64,000 nucleotides of DNA from Cryptomeria japonica (lineage: Eukaryota; Streptophyta; Pinopsida; Cupressales; Cupressaceae): positions 311,370,664-311,434,663 of the forward strand of contig NC_081414.1 of NCBI RefSeq assembly GCF_030272615.1, given 5' to 3'. Position 1 is the first letter of the stretch. Each line of letters begins with the position of its first letter. The notes beneath the pieces were generated by a model. That model did no database searches and was not told the origin of the DNA. It saw only the letters and a program-made list of their open reading frames with translations. This document shows, piece by piece, positions 21,601 through 34,000 of this stretch. Both the position numbers and the translations under genes were made by a program.

Positions 21601-23477
21601 GAAAATTCAAGTTCACACTTAAAGGCTCGAAGAAAGGGGAATCCTCCTCCGCAACTATGCAACATGAATCAACCCAAGGGCTTGATCAAATCGAGCTAGA
21701 AGAAAAAGAACAAGGGGAAAGTTCTAATCCTACCACCTCTCAAACATCATCACCAATTCATGTTGAGATTCATTCTATTGACTCTGATTCTGATGAAGAA
21801 GTGCAAGAACATGATGAAGTGAGAGAAGATATTGAGTTGGATGATGAACAAGGTCAAGAAGGGGGCATTGAAGAATTTGTTACTCTTTCTAGCCTTCCTA
21901 GCTTTGATGAAATTCCAATTTCCATGATTGAGTTATCAATCTTGGATTTTAATGAGGCCATGTAATAGGTTACTCAAGAACAACAGGTAGTAAATCTGCC
22001 TACTTCTGCTGCCATGACAGAAACTCCACCCCTGGTGAGCACAATTGTCATTCCTGCAACAACAACTTTTATTATTACATCAACGCCACGAGTAGATACA
22101 ATAGTTGGGACAGTTAATGTCTTACCAACTTCTATGCCACTGCCGCCACAAGTATCAGTTTCTACAATTCCAGTTGCGACTACTTCTACAATGCCTACTA
22201 CTACAATGGCCTTGGTACAAGTGGGACCATCAATAACAACCGTATCTTCAAGTTAGCCACCTACTAGTTTGCCTATAGTTACCCAAGTGGAGGTCACTAC
22301 TCCAACCACACAATCAGTCTTACCACCTTGGTTGGACATAGTGGTACCAAAAAGGAAGAAGCAATTTGTCTCACCAGATGACTTCAACTTCGAATAGTTA
22401 GCTCCATCAAAGGAAAAGGTGACCAAAAATCCAAAGACAATATCAAGGGTGTTGGTTGACCCTGTAAGTAAAAGAAAATATGCCGAAGTGATTGTGCTAG
22501 CTATAGGTAAAACCAAAGAGAATATTCAACTGGCAGATTATGCAGTTCAAACTGTCAAGCTTGGGGAAGAAACTCATGAGAGCGTGAAGCATGATTCAAG
22601 AGCTACAAATGAGGTTATCATGAGAATACTTGATGAAGAACATGCTGAAAAACTTAAATTGAAGGAAAAGTGTGAACAACTAACCAATGTTCTGATCAAA
22701 GTGACCCAGGCCTCTCAACAAGTAGAACCAATTGTTTCATCCATCAACACAAAAGCACTCAAAAGAATGGAACAAGTGGGGGTTAAGGGTCGAGTGGTGG
22801 ATCAATGGATTGAAAGGTTGAAATCCGAAGGCTCCCTCCTCCTAGATTCAACAATCAAGCTGTTGAAAGACATTGAAATCATGCAGAGTCAAATACAAGG
22901 AATCAAAACCACTTTCACGCAAGAGATAGATGAAAATGAAAAGAATTTGCAGTTGTGGAGAAAGATGGAGGACTTCAACATTGATTTATTTGTAGAGAAT
23001 AGAGTACTAGAAACAAGAGGAAAGTATGTTCAAATTTGGTCTCTACTAGCACACTAGAATGAATTGATCAAGCATATGGTCATAGATCTTGAAGGTGAGA
23101 TTAAGGGTTGTGATAATAATATTGATCAAATTTCAGCAAGAATAGCTGATATCCCTTGCTTCTTATATGGTAAGGATAATCGACAATTGGTCACAAGAGA
23201 TACCATCGCCCAGGAGTTCCACTCTCTAATCTCACGTTGGGTAGAGAAAGATTTCACTTTGAACGCTTTTGATAAGCTTCTTGAAATACAAGTTGGTTTA
23301 GAGTTGCTTGCCTCTTTGCTCAAGGATGGAAAGAAGCAACATGTGAAGAACAAAGATGCTATATCCCAGATCAATGCTCTATCAAGTTCCATCACCCTGC
23401 CAGATGAAGCTGAGATGAAATCCATCTTGGATAAATTTGAAGAATTTAAATCCAATGAGGAGGAGAAAGATGAATAA
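18661..23477 (+). pseudogene. Unrecognised protein gene of an inserted element, interrupted by a solo LTR
   Basis: I do not recognise this product. The start chosen is ATG 18,661 (MSKPSVSKSKASPSHTKPSP), a basic, serine/proline-rich N-terminus; an upstream in-frame ATG at 18,622 is possible. Part one (to about 19,497) has no motif I know, with stops and a frame change near 18,904-19,060. After the solo LTR the coding resumes at about 20,690 (GYYDLLTINNKGSHF) and passes through an acidic stretch at about 21,720-21,870 and a Thr/Pro/Val-rich low-complexity linker at about 22,010-22,330. It ends in a long charged, probably coiled-coil region at 22,419-23,477 (for example ILDEEHAEKLKLKEKCEQL). Several single-stop breaks make it a pseudogene. 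No gag knuckle, protease or pol motif is present. It could be an extra ORF carried by a Tat/Ogre-type retrotransposon or a captured host gene. Confidence 0.6.
19498..20687 (-). repeat. Probable solo LTR in the unknown gene
   Basis: The 1190-base insert starts TGTTACCTG and ends GTATACA. It is flanked by GAGGT (19,493-19,497) and GGGGT (20,688-20,692), a five-base duplication with one transition. Removing it puts the sequence right of the insert in phase with one frame on the left. On the minus strand, CTATAAAATCAGG near 19,940 is a plausible TATA element, and AT-rich TTAATTAAATATTTAA tracts at 20,380-20,660 resemble those in the minus-strand LTR at 51.1-52.7 kb. I therefore read it as a minus-strand gypsy-type solo LTR. 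An intron is a less likely alternative. Confidence 0.6.
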
Positions 23478-23479
23478 AG

Positions 23480-24397
23480 TGTCCCCTTTTTGACACTTAG
23501 TTTTTCATGTAGATGCATTTTTTAATGTAGTTGCATTTTTAGATGTTGTAAGTTTCTCGCAACTGAATGTTCCCTTTATGCTGTAGTTGTTGTCAAGTGG
23601 GACTGTGTAGTTGAATTAGTCAACTGTGCCCACCTATTTCTCCTTTTCTCTCCTATATATAGAGGAACCTCATTTGTAAATATTTATCTTTTATTATGCT
23701 AAGCAAGACTCTGTCGAATTTTTGCCTCAACTAAGACTTTGAGCTTTTTGTTGTGAAGATTCAATCAAGCAAATAAAGAAAGCAATTCCATTTGATTTCA
23801 AACTTTGTGTTCTGTCAGAGATTATTTATATGAGTTAATGTTCCTACGTTCATTGCTTATATATGTTCTTTAATTTCTTGATATTGGCGATATTGTTTAA
23901 TGTGAGTAATAGAGCTTTCCAATTGTGATAAGTAGACTTTGCGCTATTTGCATATTTGGGAAATTTTATGATGTTAAGTGATTAGTGGTAGGCTTTTTAT
24001 TGCTGCTATTACTTGTAGTTTTAAGGGATTGGGAAATCAAACTTGAAGACTTTGAGCTGCAAGTTAAATTTCTTATCATTTGTAATCATTAGCTTAGTTA
24101 GAATTGCATTCAAGAAAGACTTTGTGCTTCTTGATTGTAAGTTTAGTTTGTTCATTTCTTTAAGTATCAAAAGTGATAGAGAATTGTAAAAAAATTGAGG
24201 GAGAATACATAAACTTTGAAAAAAGAGAGTTTTACACACGAAACTTACCCACAAATTTTAGTTTCTTGTTAATTAGAGAAAAAACTTCAAAGAGAACCTT
24301 CCCTTGCTGAGAGGAGAGATTAATTTCTCAACATAGCTGTGTGTGAATTATATATTTTGTCGTTGGTATGCTAGTGACAAAATATTCACCCAACAAA
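23480..24397 (+). repeat. LTR-like 3' end of the unknown element
   Basis: A purine-rich stretch (GAGGAGGAGAAAGATGAA) closes the coding region at about 23,455-23,475, then TGTCCCCTTTTTGACAC starts at 23,480. A strong TATA element, CCTATATATAGAGG, lies near 23,652, followed by T-rich transcribed-looking sequence and candidate AATAAA-like motifs. The probable end is CACCCAACA at about 24,397. This is the order expected of a 3' LTR after a polypurine tract, but no matching 5' LTR exists upstream, so the call is provisional. Confidence 0.5.
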
Positions 24398-24786
24398 ACC
24401 AATACAAAAAGAATGAAGATATTCTCTATCCATTTTTTATTATTTATGGTCTAAGTGCAAATAGTTTATTGGTCTTTTAGTGGATGTGTTTTGATTTTTT
24501 AAAATAGGTAGTCGATTAGGGTTTATACAAAATTGTTATACAACTAATGAAATGTCAAGATATGTAGAAACTAGTATGTTGGGTGGGTTGGTAGATGAAA
24601 TGATGGAAATTTTGATAGGGTTTTGTAGTCTCGACGTCTCTACTCTTTATATATTAGATCTATGATACAATAGTAGTGTTACTAGCTCAATGGTGGATTA
24701 TGGTTGCACAATGAATTGCAAAGTAGAATATGATGTATTATTCTTTATATTTTAATAAAAAATGCTATTATTAAAAATTAAAAAAG
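24398..24786 (+). other. LINE-3 3' untranslated tail
   Basis: AT-rich sequence ending in an A-rich tail immediately before the right LINE-3 target duplication. No coding frame. The last 60 bases resemble the end of LINE-2. Confidence 0.55.
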
Positions 24787-24808
24787 AGAGTCTCGACTAG
24801 TCACACCT
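24787..24808. repeat. LINE-3 target-site duplication, right copy
   Basis: AGAGTCTCGACTAGTCACAC plus CT matches 16,022-16,043 with one difference. Confidence 0.85.
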
Positions 24809-27800
24809 ACATGGTGATAATTGGGTTTCACATCAGACACAAAATTTAATAGTAAAAAGGACAAGGATCTGAGAGGGAAGACAAGGAGTGCTTTCACAAT
24901 AGCTTGGAGTCATGGCTATGTTGATTAAGAATCCCAATCACAAGGCAAAAGTACCTAATGACATCTTATGTTTCCAGAGTGAAACATGTCCTTTCCTACA
25001 TTCAATACCTCAATTATTAGGTTCATCATGCCAAATCATTATTTAAACATGAATAAAAAACCAATACAATAAAACTGAATAACATTTTTGGACATAGTCT
25101 CGAAAGATTCTAAATGAAAAAATATTAAGGAGTCATATTTAATCATATTATAATTTATTCATATTCATTACCAATTTGAAAATTTCTAAATATTTTTTCT
25201 AATGCAAAATTACAAAATTCACAATTCCACCATTGACAAACCTTAAAATTTATCACTCTTTAATTAAGAAAAAATGTCAAAATAAAGGAATAGCCTTTTA
25301 ATCTTAACATGAGCAACAATATTCTTTTCAATTAAAATTCACATTTCTTAATTCCATAAATAAATCCATAATCATGGCTCAAAATGGACATTTTAAAATT
25401 AAAAAAATAATCAATTAACATAATAAAATATACAATGAATTCAATCTCAAATTTGAACCATATATAACCACTAGAATGAGATTTGAAAAAGCATGAATTG
25501 AAAACCCTCAAAATTAAGAAAAACAAGAGAAATACCTTCACTTATTGAAGCTCAGACAATGTCAATTTCATACAATTCAGTCACAATTTGAGAAGTAATC
25601 CAAATGCAAGTCAATCAAAGCAATAATGCCCTCATTTGCAATCCAAATCCCAAGTGCTTAAATCCCTAATAATATATTTTAATTTCCTTCAATTTTTAGA
25701 GGGGAGGATTTGAGAGATTTTTTTTTTAAACGAGGAAGAGAATAAAAAATGCAAGCCCTTTTCCTTTTATCTCTTTCTCTATTTTATTTCTATTTTTAAT
25801 TTTTCACCCAGTAATGTTTACCTATTAATTTAAATGATTAAATTATTTCCTCATTTTTTAGGAGTATTGAATAATTAAATTTTTCTTCTAAGCAATGAAA
25901 TATTTTAATAAATAAATTATTCAAATATGATTTCCAATGTAGTTAGCTAACATTTGCCTTCTTTAATTCCCAATTCCCAGCTTTCTAAATGTGTTAGACA
26001 TCATTAAAATTCAATGATTATCCTTTAAAATATAATATATGCAATGATGGAATAAGCAATCACAACCAAAATCACGAATTTGCAGTTTAACAACACATGC
26101 AAACTTTATAATTATTACTGGTTGGATCATTTATTCACAAAAGGTCTCACATGACATATCTTGTAATTTGTATGAGTATAATAGTTGCTTACAAACAAAT
26201 TAGACCTAATGTGACATCTCTAGTATAACCACAATCGGGGAAATAACCTAGACTTACACACTCAGGTCATATGTCAAGCCTACATGGTCCATACACAATA
26301 GTTGAAGCAATGCAAATCGTAATGAGGTACAATTCCACACACATCATATAGTCATTGCCTCTAGAATGACTCAATATCAATGCACATTATCCAAGCATGG
26401 AAATATGATAATGAAAAATCATCTAGAATCTCAACATAGTCATAATAAAATGCATCCATATGAACATATACATATCTACAAAGGAAAATGTTGTATAAGC
26501 ACTATCTATTCTAATGTGCGAGTATCACATGCATCACACAAAAACACCCAACACGACACAAAACTAATATAGATCATTAACAAGAACACCAGTCGTACAT
26601 ATAGATGTGATAATAAAATAAAATATAGGATGTCAAGTTCATTAATAATAATCACATATAAAATTTAGACATCTAAAGACAATATTGGGATAAAATGTTG
26701 CAATAATATAGTCAAGAATAGTATAACATATGCATCTCAAAATAAACAACATAATCTAGATGTTAAATATTCACAATATTTTTGCATAAGGCTCTCAAAC
26801 CTTGAACATAATAACACACAAAAGACACATCAAGTCATAATAAGGATCTAGTCATAGTACCCATACATGCATCTTAACACAGGTAAATACCAACAATTGA
26901 CAAGGAGAGGAACAACAAACCTTCTCATGTGATTAGTTTGGACATACATCAAAAAAAGTATAAAGTAACCCATTTGGAAAATATCTTAACCATGGGATAA
27001 TCGAGATTCACAATAATATTTACTAATATAAACAATGAGTCAGAAACATTGATAAAAACTTAATGTAACATGCACAAACATGACCTACGTGTCCCATAAT
27101 GCATATTAAAAACACAATGTCAAAATTAGACATCTCAAGGCATAGAAAAGTGTGTGCATTTTATCCTCCTTCAAATGATTGACTTCAAGAAGTTAACAAG
27201 ATCATGATAAATCACCACAACAAATTAGGAAAACAATGTTATAAACACCCATAATAGACGACAACACACACAATATATAGCTACTCCATAAATTATAAAA
27301 AACAATAAATTGAGTGCTATAAAAGAATATTCCCTTTCACAACAAAATATTCTATTGATTGAATTTAAACACTTAAAAAAGTTGCATTATACTCAATCAT
27401 TTCCACATGTATAGAAGAATTCACACATTTTAATTCATGTTTATGCAATACCAAAAATTGATGCATAGATACAATAATGCAATTTTTTTTATTATAACCA
27501 TACTTTGGTTCATCCACATTATATGTATAACAACACAAGGTTCACATACATGTCAATGGGGATGGCACCATCACATCATAGTACCAAGCAACTAAGAATC
27601 AATGCTAAGTAACCAAAGATCCATGAGCCAAGTTGAATGATGGTCTCTTATGGGCCCTACATACATTTCCATAATTGAAATACCTCTTATTTTAATATAA
27701 GGAGATTAACCTCCAAGAGGTAGTGAAGAAAATAATAAGAATTAGTAAGAAGGTAAGTGAATTATAATGACCTGATAATAGCCCACACTTATCAACATCG

Positions 27801-29248
27801 TTAGATTTTTATTTCATCTACTTCCTTATATACACTCAATAAGAGATTGTTGCTTTATGGACATGGAAAGAAGAACATCACACACAAGACCAACACTTGC
27901 AAACAAAATTAATTTAGCTTAGCCACCACAATTTTATAAATATAAATAGAAAGGGATTTTTAAATTCAATAAAAAGGTCAATAAATGTGCACCACTTCAA
28001 CAATAAACTAAATGTAACCACAAGAGTTATGTGGAAATATAAAGTTCAAATATTTGTGCTAAAGTAGGCATATAAAAGCCCCACATAACATGACAATACA
28101 CCTTGTAAATATGACATGCAAAGGTCACATGCTACTGGCCAAAGGTTGATATAATGAGGCACTTTCATGTGAATTCTATCAAACCCTACCATGACTTTTA
28201 GTCATAGGAAATATGTAGCCCTCTCAGCATGTGAAAGTTTTCCAAATACCACTACTCACTACAAACATGTAGCGATACTATCAAATGCACCTTCATGTAT
28301 AACTACATGGAATCATCTCCTGATTACTAACTCTCTTCTTGACAACAAAACATCATCACCATTCATGGTATATTAGAACATAGTATTATGATGACATCTT
28401 ATCTATACATATCATGCAAAAACATGTGGACACATGTCAATTGCCATAACACAACAGAAGTTGATTATCACACAATTAACATGCTAGAATATATATTACA
28501 ATTTTCATTATTACAAACTCTATCACAATGTCCTTGCTTCCAAAATATAACAAAAGTTAAACATCGAAGATATGATACCAAAAGTAAGAGAAAACTTGTA
28601 CCAAGTATCATGGCCTTGAGAGATATAGGCTCGTACCAAACTATAACCAAGATCACATGATGGATGTCAATAATATTGTTAAGAAAATAATGATGATAAC
28701 CTAGCACTATGAACCATTCAAGGGTGCATTTTGTAAGGAGCAATAGGAGGTACTCTCACATAAGAAAGCTATGGTTAATAAGGCCATCCCTCAATATTGT
28801 CAAAACATCTCCTCATAACTTCCTAAGTTTTCCTCTTCACTACTTAAATCCACACCAATTAAGGTCATCAACCCTGATGTTTTCTATCAATAGGGTGTAA
28901 AAATAAGCAACCAAACAAGGATAATTCCACTATTGTTATAGCTACACATATGAAACATTGATGGATACCTAATATTATAATACCATATGGATACAAAAAT
29001 CATGTATGGGGTGCTCACAACATGTAACATGTATATACTCATAACAAGGGAACACAAAACATGATTTCCTTTTCTTGTTCATGACTTCGTGTAGAAGAGA
29101 GACTTTCTTATATAAGGTTATACAATAATCAACATAGTCCTTTCAAATAATTTTATCCAAACATGAATTTGAACCGACTTCTATAAGATCTAATTAAATT
29201 CTAACCATATTTTTGTATTTTAAAGTGTCACATAACATCCAAATAAAT
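24809..29248. other. Long non-coding AT-rich tract (insertion target of LINE-2)
   Basis: About 4.4 kb without any frame that shows a known domain. Composition is A/T-rich with many CACA and CATGCA motifs, the same texture as 38,170-40,770, and the two blocks become continuous once LINE-2 is removed. With the R1 repeats at either side (14.2-14.4 and 40.8-41.2 kb) it may be the interior of one large non-coding LTR element, but I could not find that element's termini. Confidence 0.45.
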
Positions 29249-29257
29249 TCACTAACA
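29249..29257. repeat. LINE-2 target-site duplication, left copy
   Basis: TCACTAACA here recurs at 38,161-38,169, directly after an A8 tail. Nine bases is within the range for LINE insertions. Confidence 0.65.
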
Positions 29258-29424
29258 CAATTATTAGATTTGAAAAATGGAGGTTCAAATGGAGTTTCAA
29301 AGTTGAAGACGTTACAAGAAACTTTTGTTTCAAGGTAGAGGAAGGGGGTTGCAAAAAGGCCACACTCTTTTATGGCATCCATCACAAAGGGTTTGGGAGG
29401 ATCAATAGAGGTGCTCCTTATTCT

Positions 29425-31052
29425 TAGAGAATGGAGCGAAGCAATCAGAAAACCTTAAGAGCAAGCGATCTCCTCTGAGGAAATGGGGTTATGTGGATGC
29501 CTTCACTGGAAGAGAAGTGGGGTTCCAACAAATTGCCAAGAAATTCTGGAGACCAAAGGAAAATAAAAGTGGCAAGGATTCGGCCCCCAAGAACATCAAT
29601 GTAGATGTTGTGAAGAGGATTTCAATCAATATAGAAAATGAGGACTAGAAGTTTGTGGTTTGTACACTTAGAGAGAAGGGATATTTCATTAAGTGGGCTA
29701 AAGAGTGGCTGGCTTTCTCAAGAGTCAAAAAATGGTGTGAAGATATTTAGGGAAGGGGATGTATTGTCAAGACCCTCCCTAACAGATTCTTTCTGGTGAT
29801 TTGTGAGGATACAAAAAGAAAAGAGCACAACATGAATGGGGGCCCATATATGATCGGGGTATGGGAGTTTATATCAAAGATTGGGAGCCAAATTTTGATC
29901 CTCTGAAAGCAACTATAGAAGAGGTGCCTATCTGGATATGACTCTATAACCTACCCAGGGATTACTGGGAAATGGAAACTCTCTAGTAGATTGGAAACAA
30001 GTTGGGTGGGTTTCTAAAAGCAGATGAAGCTGTGAAGATAAAGAACTTTAGTTTCTACACTTGCATATGCATAATGTGGTGCCCTATTCCTCTATTGCCA
30101 AAGGAAATAGAACTAATATCAAATGAGGGTATTTGGGTCTAGAGGATTGAACTTGAAGACATTATCGAAAGCTACAAGATTTGCGAAAAAAGATGGGCAT
30201 TTTTCTTTGGAATGCTTAGAAAATGATAAAGGTAAAGATAAGATTAGGGAACTTGTCCAAGGCCAATCACAAGAGGAGCATCCAATATCTTTGAATGTGG
30301 AAGAGACTGGTCAAAATAGGGAAGTAACTTTTGGGGACATTAATAAGGATGGGGAACAAGAAGAAGCTTCTGAGGAGGACCAATGTTTATAGGAAAATGG
30401 AACCAGGATTATGGAAGGGAGGCATAGAGAAAGAAGCCCACTGATTATCTTGACTAAGGTAGTTTGTAATACTCAAGAATTAACAGAAGGAATTAGTTAG
30501 GCACCATCAAATAGGAGCAATCCTTTGGAGAGAAAGAATAATTTGGGAATGATTATAAATGGCACAAAAATTAGAAGGATCCCAATGTCTACAATGTCTC
30601 AGGCAGAGGCTACAGAGAAAGTATCGATGATGGTTTCCCCTCCAAGAACCCACCAATGGAGAACTCTGACATGGTCAGAAAAGGTTGCATCTCCTATCGT
30701 AGATAATTCTCAAGTGGGGAAGGATGTAGTAGGGTCATTTGTTCATTCTAGTAGATTAAATATAGAAATAAGGTTCAAGCCCAAAACAAGTGACCCCAAG
30801 AATGCTATGCTTTGGGATGAAGTGGAGGTTGAAATGGAAGAAAAGGACCCCTTTGATATGTTAGAGGAGGAAGATATTGCAAAAAAGAGAACAATTTGCC
30901 AAAACTTGATATCTTCAAGAAAGGTTAAGATAGGAGAAAAGCAATCTCAAGGGAAGAAATCAAGAAAGATTCAGTTGGAAATAGCAAGGAGTGCAAAAGT
31001 TCAAATGAAACTTGGATCAGGGAAGGGTGCATCCCTTCTTGGTGAGAAATGA
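29425..31052 (+). pseudogene. LINE-2 ORF1 (DUF4283-type RNA-binding protein)
   Basis: The N-terminal part (about 29,450-30,120) is readable over shifting frames: GGPYMIGVWEFISKIG, then LYNLPRDYWEMETL and IGNKLGGFLKADEAVKI, the pattern of the DUF4283 domain at the start of plant LINE ORF1. A zinc knuckle remnant near 30,175-30,215 reads KKDGHFSLEC; its first two cysteines are lost through a frameshift. An open part at 30,525-31,052 is charged and ends EKDPFDMLEEEDIAKK and a basic tail. It stops with TGA at 31,050-31,052, overlapping the ORF2 start. In L1-type elements ORF1 proteins bind the element RNA. Confidence 0.75.
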
Positions 31053-34000
31053 ATCTCCTTTCATGGAATTTTAGGGGTTGCAACGCCCTTGACAAGAGAT
31101 GTCTGGTCAAATGAGGTGTTGATCAGGCAAAACTAAACATAATGATGCTACAAGAAACTAAACTAAAATCGAAGGATATCAGAGAATTTCCGAAAAATTT
31201 GCCTTACTAGAATTGATTTTTTGAGAATTCTAAAGGTGCATCTAGCGGTTTGGGAATTTTGTGGAGAACCCAGAGTGTAAAAGGTGAATCATTATCTAGC
31301 AGTACATTATGGCAGGCAATAAGGATAAGATCATTGGCAGAAAATTTGGAGTTCATTCTCATCAATGTGTAAGGGCCAACATCTGGGAAGGAAAAAGAAG
31401 AGGTATGGAATCAATTAACCAACTTATTGTAGTCTCTAAATAATGTATTCTTCATTATGGGGGCTGATTTGAATTCTATCAAGAGTCCACTAGAGAAATG
31501 TGGGGGTGTCGGTGGTATGAATAGATCATAGATAGAATTTAAACAATTTATAGTTGGAAATAGATTATTTGAGCCGAAATTAAAAAAATGGTACATTTAC
31601 TTGGACTAATAGACAAATGGGTAACAACAAAATTTCTCAAAAAATAGATAGATTTTTATTGGTGGAAAGTTGGGCCAATCTTCTATTACTTTGAGAAGCT
31701 TCGATCCTTCCCTACTAGGGGTCTGATCACTTTCCTATTTCTCTTCTCTTGCATCATGATTTGGTTCTAATCAGATGCCCATTTAAATTTGAAAAGATGT
31801 GGTTGAGGGATGAAAATCTAACTATGTTAATGGAGCAATGGTGGATGGAGGTCACTCAGGAGATAGGCACTAAAGCTTTAAATTTGTCTAGGAATCTTCG
31901 AAATATAAAACAAAAGTTGAAATAATGGAATAGAGTCCATTTTGCAAATATATTTGCAGAAAAGTTGAATATTGAGAAGGAATTGACAACAATAAATGAA
32001 GTAGTTATCCAACAGGGATTGTTTGATGACGAATTCTAGAAAGGAAATAATCTTCACCAACGATTAGCAAAGGAGTTAGCAAGGGAGGAAATTTTTTGGC
32101 ACTAGAAATCTAGAGAGTGCTAGCTAAGGGATGGAGATTAAAACACAAAATTATTCCATACTTTTGTTAAGGCCAAGAGGGTAACAAATAGGATAAGTGA
32201 AATAAGGAGTATGGAAGGTCATACACTTAGTAGCATAGAAGATATCAATTCTGAAACAATAGGTTTTTTTAAGAAACTATTATCGGGGGATGATTTAAGA
32301 GTATATACTGATAGAGAAGAAATCTTGGGGAACATTCCGTGCATATTATTAGATAGACAAAATGGTTTGTTACTCCAACCTATGTCAATGGAAGAGGTCA
32401 AATTTACTTTTTTCTCAATGGAAGGAGATAAGGCACTTGGCCCAGATGGTTTCCCTATGTCTTTTTAAAATTTTTTTCCAGGAGATCATGAAGATAGACC
32501 TATGGGAGCTGGTAGAAGAATTGCACCAAAAGAGATATATCTCTAAGAAAATCAATAATACCTTTCTAGCTCTAATTTATAAGAAGGAAAAGGTCCAGAC
32601 CTTTGAAGAAATTCGCCCTATCTCCTTGTGTAATATAGTCTACAAAGTTGTTGCAAAAGTGATGGCTAACAGGTTAAAGAAGGTCCTTCCTGAGATCATT
32701 TTTGATGTGCAAATTGGCTTCACCCCAAATAGATCAATTGTGGAAGCTATTGTAATTGCACATGAGGTATTTCATACGGTGAGACAACATAAAGAAAATA
32801 GAATGATGATGAAGTTGTATATTCAGAAAGCTTATGACCATGTCAACAGATGCTTCCTTTTGAAGGTTTTGGAATGGTTTGGTTTTCACCCCCATTGGAT
32901 AGAATGGATCAGAAGCTGTATCTCAACATTGTGAATTTCAATGCTAGTGAATGGAAGTCCTCAAGGTTTCTTCTCAATGTTGAGGGGTATTAGACAATGA
33001 GACTCTTTGTCTCCATCTCTCTTTGTGGTCAGAGCAGAAGCTCTTCGAAGATTCATATGTAAACATTGAGAATCGGGTAGATGGAAAGGATTTAAGATAG
33101 CCCAAGGTGTAGATGTTGCTACACATCTGCAATTTGTGGATGACACCTTATTAATGGGAGAGGTCTCAATTAGGGAAGCCAAGATCATCAAATCAATTTT
33201 GGACAAATATTGTAGAGTCTTAGGTCAAGCAATTAATTGGTAGAAATCAAAATTCTATTGTTTCAACACTGCAATGGATATTCAAAGGGAAATATAAAAA
33301 AACATTGGGTATTAGATTAGCGAGAATTTCAGGCAAATTCCTTGGAATCCCTTTGTTTGCAAGAGCGTACAAATCATCCATGTGGAACAAACTAGTGGAT
33401 AATTGTCTAGGCTGCTTAGAGGGATTGAAGAGTAAATGGCTAACTTTTGCTGGGAGGATTATCATGTTAAAATCGGTAATTTCTACCATTCCTTTATACT
33501 CAATGTCATACTTGAAGAAACCTTCAAAAATATAAAGGTAATTGAAAGAGGGATGAGGAATTTATTTTGGAATGGGAATGAAGAGAAGGAAAATATTCCA
33601 TTACTATCCTGGGATAAAATATGTAAGTAGAAGAAAGTTGGGGGGGTAGGTTGAAGGAAATGGAGTCTTACGATTGAAGCTATGAGGACGAAACTTGTTT
33701 GGAGCATGTATGTTAATACTAACCACAAATGGGTGAAAATTATAACGAATAAGTATTTGGATAATCAAGATAGGGATTGAATTCTCACAAGTAGAAATCC
33801 AACAAGGTGATCGACCATATGGAATTATATGCTTGATTGTAGAAAGGTCATTTTGGATCATTTATCATGGATGTTGGGAAATGGAAGACAAGCCAATTTC
33901 TGGAGAGATTCATAGGAAGGAATACCAAATCTAAATAGTAATATGGATTCCTCCTTGATGGAAATTCAATCAATCACAAATGCAAAATAGGGAGGAAAAG

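Larger units (their letters stand above)
16044..24786 (+). mobile_element. LINE-3, 5'-truncated L1-type element carrying nested insertions
   Basis: Flanked by the 22-base duplication. Its 5' end lies just before the RNase H domain, so the endonuclease and RT are absent, typical of 5' truncation. The 3' end is an A-rich tail (ATTAAAAATTAAAAAAG, about 24,770-24,786) resembling the tail of LINE-2 at 38,120-38,160. The LINE sequence itself covers about 16,044-17,200 and about 24,410-24,786; the middle is a later insertion with its own solo LTR. Confidence 0.8.

Noticed and set aside
25680-25760. Polypurine tract and LTR start
   Set aside because: AGAGGGGAGGATTTGAGAG looks suggestive, but no TG-initiated repeat with a partner follows it on either strand.
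26366-28900. Small plus-strand open frames in the non-coding tract
   Set aside because: All under 100 codons, His/Thr/Asn-rich from CACA-type repeats, with no similarity to each other or to known domains.
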